64,000 nucleotides of DNA from Sporosarcina cascadiensis (GTDB taxonomy: Bacteria; Bacillota; Bacilli; Bacillales_A; Planococcaceae), in NCBI RefSeq assembly GCF_009650995.1, contig NZ_WHVV01000007.1, forward strand, positions 100,953 through 164,952. Direction: 5' to 3'. The position numbers and the translations under genes were made by a program. This document shows, piece by piece, positions 1-8,872 of this stretch (positions within the stretch are counted from its first letter, which is position 1; each line of letters begins with the position of its first letter). The notes beneath the pieces are model-generated. The model was not told the DNA's origin, did not search any database, and saw nothing but the letters and a program-made list of their open reading frames with translations.

Positions 1-732
1 AGTGCAGAAGAACGAAATCCGCTTACATATTACCGCGGGAAATTCGGGCGCTTCTTATCTCATAATGACGAAATGGTTTATCTCGAACTTCGCAGCAAAG
101 TACTGAAACGGGATTTTCAGCTGATGGAGCCATTCAATGTCGGCAGTTTAACGGAAATGATAAAAGTTCCCAGACAAGTCATTTACCATGCACTTACCAA
201 GCTGGAAGCAGAAGGATTAATCTCACGGAGTGAAACAGGAGATTATTCTGTGACCCCGCTAAGTATCGAGATGCTAACAGAAGCTTTGGAAACACGCTGT
301 GCATTGGAAGTGGCAGCTGTTGAAAAAACAGTTGGCAATCTGTCAAAAGAGGAACTGGCCGTACTGAGAAAACGCGTGGAAGATACGCTGCCGAATAAAG
401 AAAATGGAATCACTGATATTGATAAGTATATAGAAGCAAACATTTCGCTCCATGATTACACGATTGCTTTAACGAATAATGCCACTTTACTTGATTCCTA
501 TCGTCGCCTGACAGCAGAAGCAGTCATGAGCAGCGCACTGCGAGTAGCTTTTGAAGCAAATAACAGTACCGCAAAAGAGGAACTTAATAAACTGGCTGAT
601 GATCACGAATCGTTGCTGCTGGCATATGAAAACGGAGATAAAGAAGCAGCGAAAGAAATTATACAGCAGCATACAGATGAAGCGAAAAAACTGGGTAAAT
701 ACATTATTAGCCATGCTGGCGGCAGCATTTGA
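1..732 (+). CDS. GntR-family transcriptional regulator with FCD domain (5' end outside window)
   Basis: The frame is open from base 1, and the first internal ATG (position 73) has no Shine-Dalgarno sequence, so the true start probably lies to the left of the window. A winged helix-turn-helix occupies the first third, with a typical core (VIYHALTKLEAEGLISR). An all-alpha FCD effector domain follows. Three histidines in ISLHD, DDHESLL and QQHTDEA sit where FCD proteins bind a metal and the effector. Family members sense a carboxylate or amino-acid-like ligand and usually repress the adjacent catabolic operon. The stop lies 38 bases before the monooxygenase gene on the same strand, so local control of the cluster is the simplest reading. 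Confidence 0.85.
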   Translation, partial: SAEERNPLTYYRGKFGRFLSHNDEMVYLELRSKVLKRDFQLMEPFNVGSLTEMIKVPRQVIYHALTKLEAEGLISRSETGDYSVTPLSIEMLTEALETRCALEVAAVEKTVGNLSKEELAVLRKRVEDTLPNKENGITDIDKYIEANISLHDYTIALTNNATLLDSYRRLTAEAVMSSALRVAFEANNSTAKEELNKLADDHESLLLAYENGDKEAAKEIIQQHTDEAKKLGKYIISHAGGSI

Positions 733-770
733 TTTTATTATAAAAAACTAAAACTTTAGGAGGAATTTAT

Positions 771-2231
771 ATGGCTTTATTAACGGGAGACGATTATCGC
801 AGATCACTGAATGACGGCAGAGAAGTATATATTGATGGAGAAAGAGTGCACGACATTGTAAATCATCCGGCATTTAAACCTATTATAGACGTGAAAGCAC
901 GCATGTATGACATGAACCATGAAGAACGGTACAAAGATAAATTGACTACGAAGCTGGCGGATGGCGACGAAATTTGCCGTGCATTTAAATTGCCGAAAAC
1001 AAAGGAAGACCTAAAAGGTATCCGTACGTATGTAGAAACGGTGTTAGATGATCTGGGCGGAGTCGTTTACCGTGTTGGAGATGAAACAATCGGTGAAATG
1101 TGGTCACTCTATGATGCACAAGAACGCTTAAATGAAATCGATCCAACATATGCAGAGAATATTAAACATCACGTAGAGCGTGTGGCGAAAAAAGACTTAT
1201 TCCACGTTTCTGCAAACACGGATCCTAAAGGAGACCGCAGTAAGCTGATCAACGGTGAAGATGGCGGGACACTTCTTCACATCGTTGCTGAAAATGATAA
1301 AGGAATCGTGGTGCGGGGTGCGAAGTTTGAAACTGCTGCTGCTTATGCACACCAGGCTTTCGTAAAACCAACAATTTCGAACTGGTCAAACTCAAGCGTT
1401 AATATGGAAAACTACGCAGTTGGTTTCATTTGCGATATGGGGTCTCCAGGCCTGAAACATATTTGCCGCTCTCCTGTCGGCGCAGGGAAAGATCCGGTTA
1501 ACTACCCGCTTTCCAGTAAGTTTGAAGAAATTGATACCTTATTGATCTTTGATGATGTTTTGATTCCTTGGGAGAATGTATTATTCCACCGCAACTTGGA
1601 GTCTGCAAAATATATCAGGGAAACAGTTCACCGTTACTCTTCATACAACTATGTCCTGCGTCTCTTAAGAAGAGCGGACTATCTAATTGGTGCAGCATTA
1701 TTGAATGTTGAACAAACAGGTTTGACGAAGATCCCTGCAGTACAGCAGAAGCTTTCTGAGCTGATCAACTACCGTGAAACAATTAACGCTCATTTGACGG
1801 CTGCCGTTTCGGAAGCACAGCCGACATCAGGCGGATTGATGATGCCGAACCAGTCTCTTCTTTACACAGGGCGTGTGCATGCATTGAAGCATTTCCCTGA
1901 AATGGCTCACTTAGCACGGGAATTGGTAGGCGGACAATTGGCAGTCACTCCTGATATGGAAACAATGAAAGATCCACAAATCAAAGAGTACATCGATAGA
2001 TTTTATTCTGTTGGTGAGTGGAGTGCAGAAGAGCGCGCGAAGTTGTTGTACTTTGCCCGTGATATGCTCAACTCTTCTTATGCAGGTCACCAAATTACGT
2101 TTGAATTGTTCGCACAAAGCCCACCGTTCGCACAGCATGCAGCTGTCTTCAACAACTATGACTTAACACCGAACCGTGAGTTGGTTATGAAAGCTGCAAA
2201 TCTGTCGCCTGGTTTAGCATTACAGTCATGA
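771..2231 (+). CDS. HpaB-family FADH2-dependent monooxygenase (4-hydroxyphenylacetate 3-hydroxylase type)
   Basis: The 486-residue protein has the length and overall pattern of the large oxygenase subunit of two-component flavin monooxygenases. It has an acyl-CoA-dehydrogenase-like fold, with an N-terminal helical/beta part and a long helical C-terminal half. Such enzymes hydroxylate phenols, pyrrole-2-carboxylate or related rings using reduced FAD delivered by a separate reductase. No reductase gene is visible here; it could lie to the left or elsewhere. A strong TAGGAGG lies 7 bases before the ATG. The neighbours (FMN adenylyltransferase, Rid protein, DUF1028, carbamoylase, aspartase) argue for a nitrogenous substrate rather than 4-hydroxyphenylacetate, but this is inference. 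Confidence 0.85.
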   Translation: MALLTGDDYRRSLNDGREVYIDGERVHDIVNHPAFKPIIDVKARMYDMNHEERYKDKLTTKLADGDEICRAFKLPKTKEDLKGIRTYVETVLDDLGGVVYRVGDETIGEMWSLYDAQERLNEIDPTYAENIKHHVERVAKKDLFHVSANTDPKGDRSKLINGEDGGTLLHIVAENDKGIVVRGAKFETAAAYAHQAFVKPTISNWSNSSVNMENYAVGFICDMGSPGLKHICRSPVGAGKDPVNYPLSSKFEEIDTLLIFDDVLIPWENVLFHRNLESAKYIRETVHRYSSYNYVLRLLRRADYLIGAALLNVEQTGLTKIPAVQQKLSELINYRETINAHLTAAVSEAQPTSGGLMMPNQSLLYTGRVHALKHFPEMAHLARELVGGQLAVTPDMETMKDPQIKEYIDRFYSVGEWSAEERAKLLYFARDMLNSSYAGHQITFELFAQSPPFAQHAAVFNNYDLTPNRELVMKAANLSPGLALQS

Positions 2232-2304
2232 TCGGTTTAGCTTCCCCGCTTTGCGGGACAGCGCTTTCAAATAAGTGAATGCTTAAAAAGGAGAGGTGTC
2301 ATAC

Positions 2305-2880
2305 ATGCAAGTACATAAATCCAAGACATTGAAGCTTCCGGAATGTGTCCTGACAGTCGGCGCGCTAGATGGATTACACATTGGCCATCAGACATTATTG
2401 AAACATGCCCGTAAGCAAGCCGACAAATTGGGTGTGCCGCTTGTCGTGTATACATTCGATCCTCCGCCGAAGGTGTTCTTTCAGCATGTAAAGTTATTAA
2501 CCCCCTTGCCGGAGAAATTAGCAATGCTTGACGGGTTGGATGTAGATCATGTCGTGATCGCACAATTTAGTGCAGAGTATATTTCACAAGGTGTAGAGCA
2601 GTTTTTGCAAGAATTAACCTACTTAAACCCGTTGGAAATTTGTGAAGGCCATGATTTTCGTTTTGGAAGAGGCCGGGAAGGCAATGTCCATACATTGCGT
2701 AAGTATTATAATGTATTCATTCTGGAACCGGTTGTCTGCAGCGAAGGAAAAACGATTTCGTCTACACGGATCAGAGCATTATTCCAAATGGGTGAATTTG
2801 AAGAAGCCAACCGGTTATTGGGCTGGAATCGAATGAAGCGGACCAACCAAGTGAAGGAAAAGTATACAGTTGAATTTTAA
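2305..2880 (+). CDS. Stand-alone FMN adenylyltransferase (FAD synthetase domain, RibF N-terminal type)
   Basis: The protein resembles the nucleotidyltransferase half of bifunctional RibF. Near the N terminus it carries GALDGLHIGH, a variant of the GxFDGxHxGH motif. Near the C terminus it has ISSTRIR followed by GEFEEANRLLG. The riboflavin-kinase domain of normal RibF (about 310 residues) is absent, leaving 191 residues. It would make FAD from FMN and ATP, presumably to supply the adjacent FAD-dependent oxygenase. A GTG at 2296 is in frame, but GGAGAGG at 2290-2296 is spaced 8 bases from the ATG at 2305, so I chose the ATG. It lies between the oxygenase and Rid genes in one operon. Confidence 0.8.
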   Translation: MQVHKSKTLKLPECVLTVGALDGLHIGHQTLLKHARKQADKLGVPLVVYTFDPPPKVFFQHVKLLTPLPEKLAMLDGLDVDHVVIAQFSAEYISQGVEQFLQELTYLNPLEICEGHDFRFGRGREGNVHTLRKYYNVFILEPVVCSEGKTISSTRIRALFQMGEFEEANRLLGWNRMKRTNQVKEKYTVEF

Positions 2881-2913
2881 TTTACCTAATAGACCAATGG
2901 AGGAATGATGAAG

Positions 2914-3366
2914 ATGACAATTTTTGAAGATACAAAGAAAGTAGAAATTCAGCGTTTCAGAAAATTCAAGACAGACGAGTATTATCCTTCAGATCTAGGC
3001 AAGCCCGAGCATCATATCGCGAATGAATTAAGTATGGCTGTTCGTGCGGGAAATCGTATATTTCTCCGCGGTCAGACAGGCTTTGATTTGGAAGGGAACT
3101 TTCATGGAATCGGTGATGTGGCTGCGCAGACGGATATGGCATGCCGCTGTGTGAAACAGTTGCTGGAAGAGGCTGGCGGATCGGTGAAAGATATTTGTAA
3201 GATGACGGTTTATATTTTAAATCGTGAAGATCGCAGTAAAGTCTACCCGGTCATCGGAGAGCATTTCAAAGATGTGTATCCATGCAGTACGGGTTTGATT
3301 GTAAGCGGATTTGCCATGCCGGAAATGTTGATGGAAATCGATATTGAAGCAGTGATTAGCGAGTAA
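2914..3366 (+). CDS. RidA/YjgF/YER057c-family protein, atypical (no catalytic arginine)
   Basis: The sequence follows the Rid fold: strand-rich start, QTGFDLEGNFHGIGDVAAQTD, then EAGGSVKDICKMTVYILNR and a C-terminal MEIDIEAVI. Canonical RidA deaminates reactive enamine/imine intermediates using an arginine in a (P)ARS segment. Here the equivalent segment reads PCSTGLIV, with no arginine. It therefore belongs to a non-canonical Rid subgroup such as those found in catabolic operons, and its reaction is unknown. RutC-like and AtzB-neighbour proteins are comparable by context. Three in-frame ATGs occur (2905, 2908, 2914). GGAGG at 2899-2903 is best spaced for 2914, giving about 150 residues. Confidence 0.75.
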   Translation: MTIFEDTKKVEIQRFRKFKTDEYYPSDLGKPEHHIANELSMAVRAGNRIFLRGQTGFDLEGNFHGIGDVAAQTDMACRCVKQLLEEAGGSVKDICKMTVYILNREDRSKVYPVIGEHFKDVYPCSTGLIVSGFAMPEMLMEIDIEAVISE

Positions 3367-3411
3367 GTTAGAACAACTCGAATAGTAACCAAGTTGCAAT
3401 GGAGGGTAATT

Positions 3412-4095
3412 ATGAAATTTACGAATACTTTTTCAGTAGCAGGAAGATGTGAAGAAACAGGCGCATTAGGAGTTATTGTCACATCCAGCAGTCCTTCTGT
3501 AGGCGCAAGATGCCCGTGGGCAAAACAGGGTGTCGGTGCGATTCTAACGCAAAATGTAACGGACCCGAGGTTAGCCAATATCGGTTTGAATGTCTTAGAA
3601 AATGGCTTTGACGCTGAATCGACAATTAATGCAATGAAGGAAACAACCCCCTTTAGTGAATATCGACAATTAGCTGTTGTGGATGCAAACGGGAACTCTG
3701 CCGTCTTTACTGGTAATAAAGCGCTTGGTGTTCATGGGGAATTCTCGGCTGAAAATGTTGCAAGTATCGGTAATTTGTTAAGTGATCCTAACATTCCGGA
3801 ACAGATGGGCAAAACCTTTCTGAATGCAAAAGGCTCGTTGGCAGATCGGTTGATTGCGGCTATTTCTAAAGGATTTGAAATGGGTGGAGAAATGGATCAA
3901 GAACATTCCATCGGCCTATTAGTTTACCAAGAAGATGCATTCCCATTTGTAGATTTACGGGTGGATTACAGTGATCAGCCACTGGAAGATTTGAAAAGAG
4001 CATGGGAAATTTATGGGCCGCAAGCTGAAGACTATCGTATCAGAGCTATAACTCCCGAAGTAGCTCCGTCATATGGAGTTAAAGGAGACGAATAA
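3412..4095 (+). CDS. DUF1028 family protein (putative Ntn-hydrolase-like)
   Basis: The start (MKFTNTFSVAGRCEETGALG) and the following VTSSSPSVGARCPWA match the DUF1028 pattern of TFSIxAxDxxTGxxGVAVxSxxxAVG. The family is uncharacterised biochemically and often sits in amino-acid or heterocycle catabolic operons with M20 amidohydrolases. Its fold is thought to resemble N-terminal-nucleophile hydrolases. The protein has 227 residues and no signal peptide, so it is cytoplasmic. GGAGGG at 3401-3406 supports the ATG at 3412 over the upstream in-frame TTG at 3394. A strong hairpin follows the gene, which ends the first transcript block of the cluster. Confidence 0.75.
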   Translation: MKFTNTFSVAGRCEETGALGVIVTSSSPSVGARCPWAKQGVGAILTQNVTDPRLANIGLNVLENGFDAESTINAMKETTPFSEYRQLAVVDANGNSAVFTGNKALGVHGEFSAENVASIGNLLSDPNIPEQMGKTFLNAKGSLADRLIAAISKGFEMGGEMDQEHSIGLLVYQEDAFPFVDLRVDYSDQPLEDLKRAWEIYGPQAEDYRIRAITPEVAPSYGVKGDE

Positions 4096-4114
4096 TTTCG
4101 GTTCATGCAAATGC

Positions 4115-4158
4115 AATATGCAGCCTTAGACATAACAATCTGTGGCTGCATATTTTTA
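4115..4158 (+). terminator. Rho-independent terminator after the DUF1028 gene
   Basis: Arms AATATGCAGCC (4115-4125) and GGCTGCATATT (4144-4154) pair perfectly, with an 18-base loop and a short T run after. It separates the oxygenase block from the transporter block. The 160 bases between it and the DUF3311 gene show no convincing gene. Confidence 0.7.
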
Positions 4159-4321
4159 ATAGTAACCAATAAAATCCACGACTGCTAAAGGCAGAAAAGA
4201 ATATGAAGTGCCTGCCGGATCAGTTATGGTTCAGACTCTGGCTGATTGTGTTTATTCAAACAGCCAGAAACAATTATGCGTGCATAGCCGATATTCCAAT
4301 ATATTACAAGGAGTGGGTTAC

Positions 4322-4534
4322 ATGGGCATTCGAAGATTTCGAACGATCTACATCATTATCAGCATTTTGTTGTTTTCGACGGTTTTATTTCCGATGTTTA
4401 CAATTGGCAATAAGGCGTATCCAATAATAGTTGGGATTCCCTATAGCTTCTTCTGGGTAATACTGTGGATTTTAATTACTTTCTTTACAGTTCTAATTCT
4501 ATATTTTTTAGACCCGGACAAAGAGGAGGCATAA
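4322..4534 (+). CDS. DUF3311 small membrane protein, companion of the adjacent symporter
   Basis: This 70-residue protein has two transmembrane helices (about residues 8-28 and 40-61). The motif GIPYSFFWVILW between them and a C-terminal LDPDKEEA match DUF3311 proteins, which are nearly always encoded directly before a sodium:solute symporter. They are presumed to help its assembly or function. AAGGAG at 4308-4313 is spaced 8 bases from the ATG; longer in-frame versions starting near 4208 have no ribosome binding site. The end of the gene contains the GAGGAGG that serves the next gene, so the two are translationally linked. Confidence 0.75.
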   Translation: MGIRRFRTIYIIISILLFSTVLFPMFTIGNKAYPIIVGIPYSFFWVILWILITFFTVLILYFLDPDKEEA

Positions 4535-4538
4535 ATAT

Positions 4539-6065
4539 ATGGAACACTGGCAAATATCGATGTTTATTATGGTGTTATATTTAGCGATCGCACTTATTGT
4601 TGGGGTGTTGGCGGGCAGAGGGACAAACAAGGCTTCACTGGAGGAATTTACTACTGCGGGCAGAGGGTTAGGTTTGTTTTTGACTTGGTTTCTAATGGGG
4701 GGAGCTATTTTTAGCGCCTTTTCATTCTTAGGTGCACCGGGATGGGCATTTACACGCGGGGCTCCTGCGTTTTACATATTGGCGTATTTGGCCTTCTCAC
4801 TGCTGCCTTGGTATATTCTCGGTCCAAAAATCGGAAGGATTGGCCGAAAATTTAATCTTTATTCGTTAGTCGGTTTTATTCAGACACGCTTTCAAAGTAA
4901 ACCACTGGGGATCCTGGTCGGGTTTATTGCCTTTTTTGCCTGTATTCAGTATTTAGCTACTCAATTACGGGGTATGGCCATTATTTTTAATATTATGACG
5001 GATGGTCGGATTGCTTTCTGGTTTGGCGCTTTAATTGCCTACGCTATTGTTGTTACGTATGTTGCGACAGGCGGTTTGCGGGCAGCAGCTTGGTCAGATG
5101 TGTTCCAGGGGGCATTAATGATTATTGTATCTTGGGTCATAGGCATCACGATAGTGAAGAAAATGCATGGGACGACAAGCGAAATGTTCTCAAAAATTGC
5201 TGCATCAAATCCGGACTTTTTGAGAATTGGAGCGGAAGGTTCCACTATGTCGGCTACCGCCTTTACTTCGGTCATATTGGTCTCTGTCATAGGCTTTCTG
5301 ATGTGGCCGCATATGTTCGCCAGATCCTATTCTTCCAATGCGCTGACGATTAAAAAGACTGTTCTTGCCTATCCGTTATTTGCATTGTTGATCATTCCTT
5401 TATTGTTAGCAGGTTTTGCTGCGGTTGGAATTGTCGAGGTGAGTGCAGTTGGTGAATCGGATCAAATCTTGCCATACTTAATTACCACTTTTTTATCCTT
5501 GCCGGGCTGGCTGTATGGACTTGTAGGGGCGGCAGCACTGGCCGCAGCGATGTCAAGTGCGGATGTTATTACACATAGCGCATCCATGGAGTTTACAGAT
5601 GGTGTCATTAAGAATATATTCCCGAATTTGTCAGATAAACAGACGCTGTTGATTATGCGGAGCGCTGTAGTGGTGATTGGAGCATTAGCTTATTGCATAG
5701 CAGTATTTGGAGGACAAGGTGTTGTAGCTTTATTATTGGGGGCCTATGGATCGATCATTCAGTTTACACCGGGCGTACTCAGCGCACTGTACTGGAGACG
5801 GGTAACATCCAAGGGCGTATTTACTGGTATAGTAGTGGGCTTTGCAGTCAACTTTTATTACCAAATGTTTGCAACTTCCACACCATTTGAAATACATCCA
5901 GGTCTAATTGGTTTACTAGCCAATACGGTTGTCATGATCGGCGTCAGCTATGTGACCAAACCAAATACGAATTCTGTAATAGAAAGTTATGTAGATGATC
6001 GGAAGGTGATCACGCTAACTGATGAAAAAAATACGAAACCTGATATTTCGGTTGATACGTATTAA
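4539..6065 (+). CDS. Sodium:solute symporter (SSS family)
   Basis: The 508-residue integral membrane protein has about 13 hydrophobic segments and the SSS core (GGAIFSAFSFLGAPGWAFTRG near residues 53-73, and SAAMSSADVITHSAS-like AAAMSSADVITHSAS near 335). These proteins couple import of a small organic acid, amino acid, nucleobase or sugar to sodium. The gene begins 4 bases after the DUF3311 stop, with a strong GAGGAGG at 4523-4529. Its position between the oxygenase block and the hydrolase/aspartase genes makes it the likely importer of the pathway substrate; specificity cannot be told from sequence. Confidence 0.9.
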   Translation: MEHWQISMFIMVLYLAIALIVGVLAGRGTNKASLEEFTTAGRGLGLFLTWFLMGGAIFSAFSFLGAPGWAFTRGAPAFYILAYLAFSLLPWYILGPKIGRIGRKFNLYSLVGFIQTRFQSKPLGILVGFIAFFACIQYLATQLRGMAIIFNIMTDGRIAFWFGALIAYAIVVTYVATGGLRAAAWSDVFQGALMIIVSWVIGITIVKKMHGTTSEMFSKIAASNPDFLRIGAEGSTMSATAFTSVILVSVIGFLMWPHMFARSYSSNALTIKKTVLAYPLFALLIIPLLLAGFAAVGIVEVSAVGESDQILPYLITTFLSLPGWLYGLVGAAALAAAMSSADVITHSASMEFTDGVIKNIFPNLSDKQTLLIMRSAVVVIGALAYCIAVFGGQGVVALLLGAYGSIIQFTPGVLSALYWRRVTSKGVFTGIVVGFAVNFYYQMFATSTPFEIHPGLIGLLANTVVMIGVSYVTKPNTNSVIESYVDDRKVITLTDEKNTKPDISVDTY

Positions 6066-6082
6066 TCTTAGGAGGATAAATA

Positions 6083-7327
6083 ATGGTGCAAATTCAGTTG
6101 CCGCGTTTAGTGGAAGATCTTCAAAACTATGCAGCATATGGCCGTGATGAACGCGGAGGGATTACACGACCAAGTTTTTCACCGGAAGATTTGGAAGTCC
6201 GAATACGTTTTATTGAAGAATTACAAGAACTAGGATTAGACATAACGATTGATGGCATTGCAAATATCTGGGGGAAACTAAAGGGGAACGGAAAGAAAAA
6301 AGGCAGTATAGTTATCGGTTCTCACTTAGACACAGTACCAAACGGCGGGAAATATGATGGGGCGCTTGGTACGCTTGTTGCAAAAGAAATAATTCGCACC
6401 ATTATCGAAAAAAATATCATATTAGATCACGATCTGGAAATCGTTTCATTTACTGCTGAAGAATCGAATGATTTTGGTTTATCCACGCTGGGGAGCCGTG
6501 CTTTCGTTGGGAAGTTGTCAGAAGAAGAACTTAGAATAGCTGCTGACTCCAAGGGATTTTTGCTAAGTGAGGCTCTGCAGACAGTAGATGGAGATATCGA
6601 TAGGATCCATGAAATGGCAGCTATGAGAGAAGAGAAAAAGGTATTTGTTGAGATGCATATCGAACAAGGGAAACGCTTGGAATCAAATGGTAAGTCAGTA
6701 GCGATTATCAATGGACTGGTAGGAGTGTACCGAAGTAAAGTGACTGTGATTGGGGAAGCAAATCATTCAGGCACGACCATGATGCCACATCGCAGTGATG
6801 CACTGACAGCTGTCGCTGAAATGATTCTTGCAGTGGAACAGATTTGTGGGGAAGATAAGACGGACCTGGTTGGCACTGTCGGGAAATTGGATGTAGAACC
6901 GAATGCTGTCAATATTATACCGGGAAAGGTAGATTTTGTGCTGGAAGTTAGGGGTGAATGCCAAGACCGAATGGACCGGGTTGTAGATGAAATTAACTCA
7001 AAATGGAATGAAATTGCTAAACGTCGCGGTGTGCAAATTAGCCAATTACTATTGCAACAGCAGCAGCCCACAAAGTTGGATGAAGAAATTGTTTCTATTT
7101 TACAAAAATCAGCAGATCAAGTGTCCGTTCCTTATATGACGTTACCGAGCATGGCAGTACATGACGCCGCCCATATGTCGCTTATTTCAAAATCTGCGAT
7201 GATTTTTGTAAAGAGTATTGCTGGGAAGAGTCATTGTCCTGAAGAACACAGTACTTCAGAGGATATTAAATTAGCGAGTACTGTCATGTTGAATGGAATT
7301 CTTGCAATCGATCAGCAGATAGATTAA
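6083..7327 (+). CDS. M20-family Zn-dependent amidohydrolase (N-carbamoyl-L-amino acid hydrolase / allantoate amidohydrolase type)
   Basis: The 414-residue enzyme has all binuclear metal ligands of the HyuC/AmaB/AllC group: His81 and Asp92 in GSHLDTVPNGGKYDGALG, Glu126/127 in TAEESND, His192 in MHIEQG, and the C-terminal His in AVHDAAHMS. The dimerisation lid contains ANHSGTTMMPHRSDA. Members cleave N-carbamoyl, N-formyl or ureido groups from amino acids and related compounds. It begins 17 bases after the symporter stop behind TTAGGAGGAT. Since an aspartase follows, N-carbamoyl- or N-formyl-aspartate is an attractive substrate, but that is inference; other carbamoyl amino acids are equally compatible with the sequence. 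Confidence 0.88.
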   Translation: MVQIQLPRLVEDLQNYAAYGRDERGGITRPSFSPEDLEVRIRFIEELQELGLDITIDGIANIWGKLKGNGKKKGSIVIGSHLDTVPNGGKYDGALGTLVAKEIIRTIIEKNIILDHDLEIVSFTAEESNDFGLSTLGSRAFVGKLSEEELRIAADSKGFLLSEALQTVDGDIDRIHEMAAMREEKKVFVEMHIEQGKRLESNGKSVAIINGLVGVYRSKVTVIGEANHSGTTMMPHRSDALTAVAEMILAVEQICGEDKTDLVGTVGKLDVEPNAVNIIPGKVDFVLEVRGECQDRMDRVVDEINSKWNEIAKRRGVQISQLLLQQQQPTKLDEEIVSILQKSADQVSVPYMTLPSMAVHDAAHMSLISKSAMIFVKSIAGKSHCPEEHSTSEDIKLASTVMLNGILAIDQQID

Positions 7328-7380
7328 ATAATCTGACTGCCCTATATATTTGATATGAATCTAGAAAGGGATGGATAGAT

Positions 7381-8799
7381 GTGAAGTATCGAATAGAAAG
7401 TGATTCACTGGGAGAGAAACAAATACCTGCGAATGCTTATTATGGTATTCAAACTGCCCGTGCTTTGGAGAATTTTCCGATTACCGGTGAAAAGCCTCAT
7501 CCTGAATTGATCCGTTCTATCGCGTTAATTAAAAAAGTTGCCGCCAAAGCCAATGCGGATATTGGTTTGTTGGATAAATCTATCGCAGCTGCGATCAGAA
7601 AGTCTGCCGAAGAAATGGAATTGGGATTATGGAATAATCAAATTGTTGTAGATACAATTCAAGGAGGCGCAGGCACATCATTAAATATGAATGTGAATGA
7701 AGTGCTTGCCAACCGTTCAATCGAGATATTGAAAGGCTCAGATCACTCTGTCAGTTCAAATTCTCACGTGAATATGTCGCAATCAACAAACGATGTGATC
7801 CCAACTGCAGTCCATCTAACTTTAATTAAATTGGCAAAGACCTTATGCGAAAGTCTACACTCCTTGCAAGAACAGATGGTCATAAAAGAAAAAGAATTTG
7901 ACAGTGTTATTAAAATGGGACGCACTCATTTGCAAGATGCCATCCCCATACGGCTTGGTCAAGAATTTGGTGCTTTTGCCTGCGTCATTAAACGGGATAT
8001 CGTTCGTATTGAACAATCTGTACAGCAGCTTAATAAAATCAGTATCGGGGCAACTGCCATCGGAACGGGTCTGAATGCCAGGGTTGATTATCGTGAGAAA
8101 ATGATTGAATACTTAATAGAAGAAACAAACTATCCATTGAAAACAGCGGAGAATTTAGTGGATATCACACAAAATACAGATCGATACACGGAGATTTCCT
8201 CTGCCTTGAAAATATTAGCTATTAATCTTTCAAAGATTGCAAATGATTTACGATTGCTGTCATCAGGTCCGCTGACAGGATTCAATGAAATTAATCTACC
8301 GGCCAGACAGCCGGGATCATCTATTATGCCAGGTAAAGTAAACCCTGTTATTCCAGAAGTGATTAATCAAATATCGTTCCAAGTGATCGGGAATGATCAT
8401 ACTATTTCACTTGCTTCAGAGGCAGGGCAATTAGAACTTAATGTAATGGGACCGGTAATTATGTCGAATTTATTAAAATCATTAACCATACTTACGAATG
8501 GTGTAGAAGTATTATCAGAGTTTGCAATTAAAGGAATTACAGCAAATGCCGAGCGCTGTAGAGAGTTAGTAGAATCTAGTGTTGGCATTGTCACTGCTAT
8601 AAATCCTCATGTCAGTTATGAGATTGCTGCCCAAGTTGCAAAGGAAGCACTTATCACAGGAAAGTCCGTGCGTTCGATCTGTATACACAATGGGTACCTG
8701 ACAGAAGAAGAACTTGATATCATTTTAGATGCGAAGGAAATGACTGAACCTGGTATTGCCGGTTCCACGCTGTTGAAAAAAGTTGTGGGAATTTCATAA
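7381..8799 (+). CDS. aspA: Aspartate ammonia-lyase (aspartase)
   Basis: The protein (472 residues) aligns over its length with bacterial aspartases: EKQIPANAYYGIQTARALENF at the start, QGGAGTSLNMNVNEVLANR, VNMSQSTNDVIPTA, GRTHLQDAIP, and the fumarase/aspartase signature GSSIMPGKVNPVIPE near residue 311. These residues also occur in class II fumarase, but the first block and IGTGLN favour aspartase. It would deaminate L-aspartate to fumarate and ammonia. The start is a GTG behind AAAGGGATGG. It closes the catabolic cluster and could convert the product of the preceding hydrolase into a TCA-cycle acid. Confidence 0.88.
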   Translation: MKYRIESDSLGEKQIPANAYYGIQTARALENFPITGEKPHPELIRSIALIKKVAAKANADIGLLDKSIAAAIRKSAEEMELGLWNNQIVVDTIQGGAGTSLNMNVNEVLANRSIEILKGSDHSVSSNSHVNMSQSTNDVIPTAVHLTLIKLAKTLCESLHSLQEQMVIKEKEFDSVIKMGRTHLQDAIPIRLGQEFGAFACVIKRDIVRIEQSVQQLNKISIGATAIGTGLNARVDYREKMIEYLIEETNYPLKTAENLVDITQNTDRYTEISSALKILAINLSKIANDLRLLSSGPLTGFNEINLPARQPGSSIMPGKVNPVIPEVINQISFQVIGNDHTISLASEAGQLELNVMGPVIMSNLLKSLTILTNGVEVLSEFAIKGITANAERCRELVESSVGIVTAINPHVSYEIAAQVAKEALITGKSVRSICIHNGYLTEEELDIILDAKEMTEPGIAGSTLLKKVVGIS

Positions 8800-8872
8800 T
8801 ACGTAAAAACACACATCGCAAAACGACTTTAGAATTGTTGATGGATGGTCCAATGGAAATTGCATATGGAAT

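Noticed and set aside
4203..4427. Short open frames before the DUF3311 gene
   Set aside because: No ribosome binding site, overlapping alternative frames, and the real gene starts at 4322 behind AAGGAG; the sequence looks like leader or decayed DNA.
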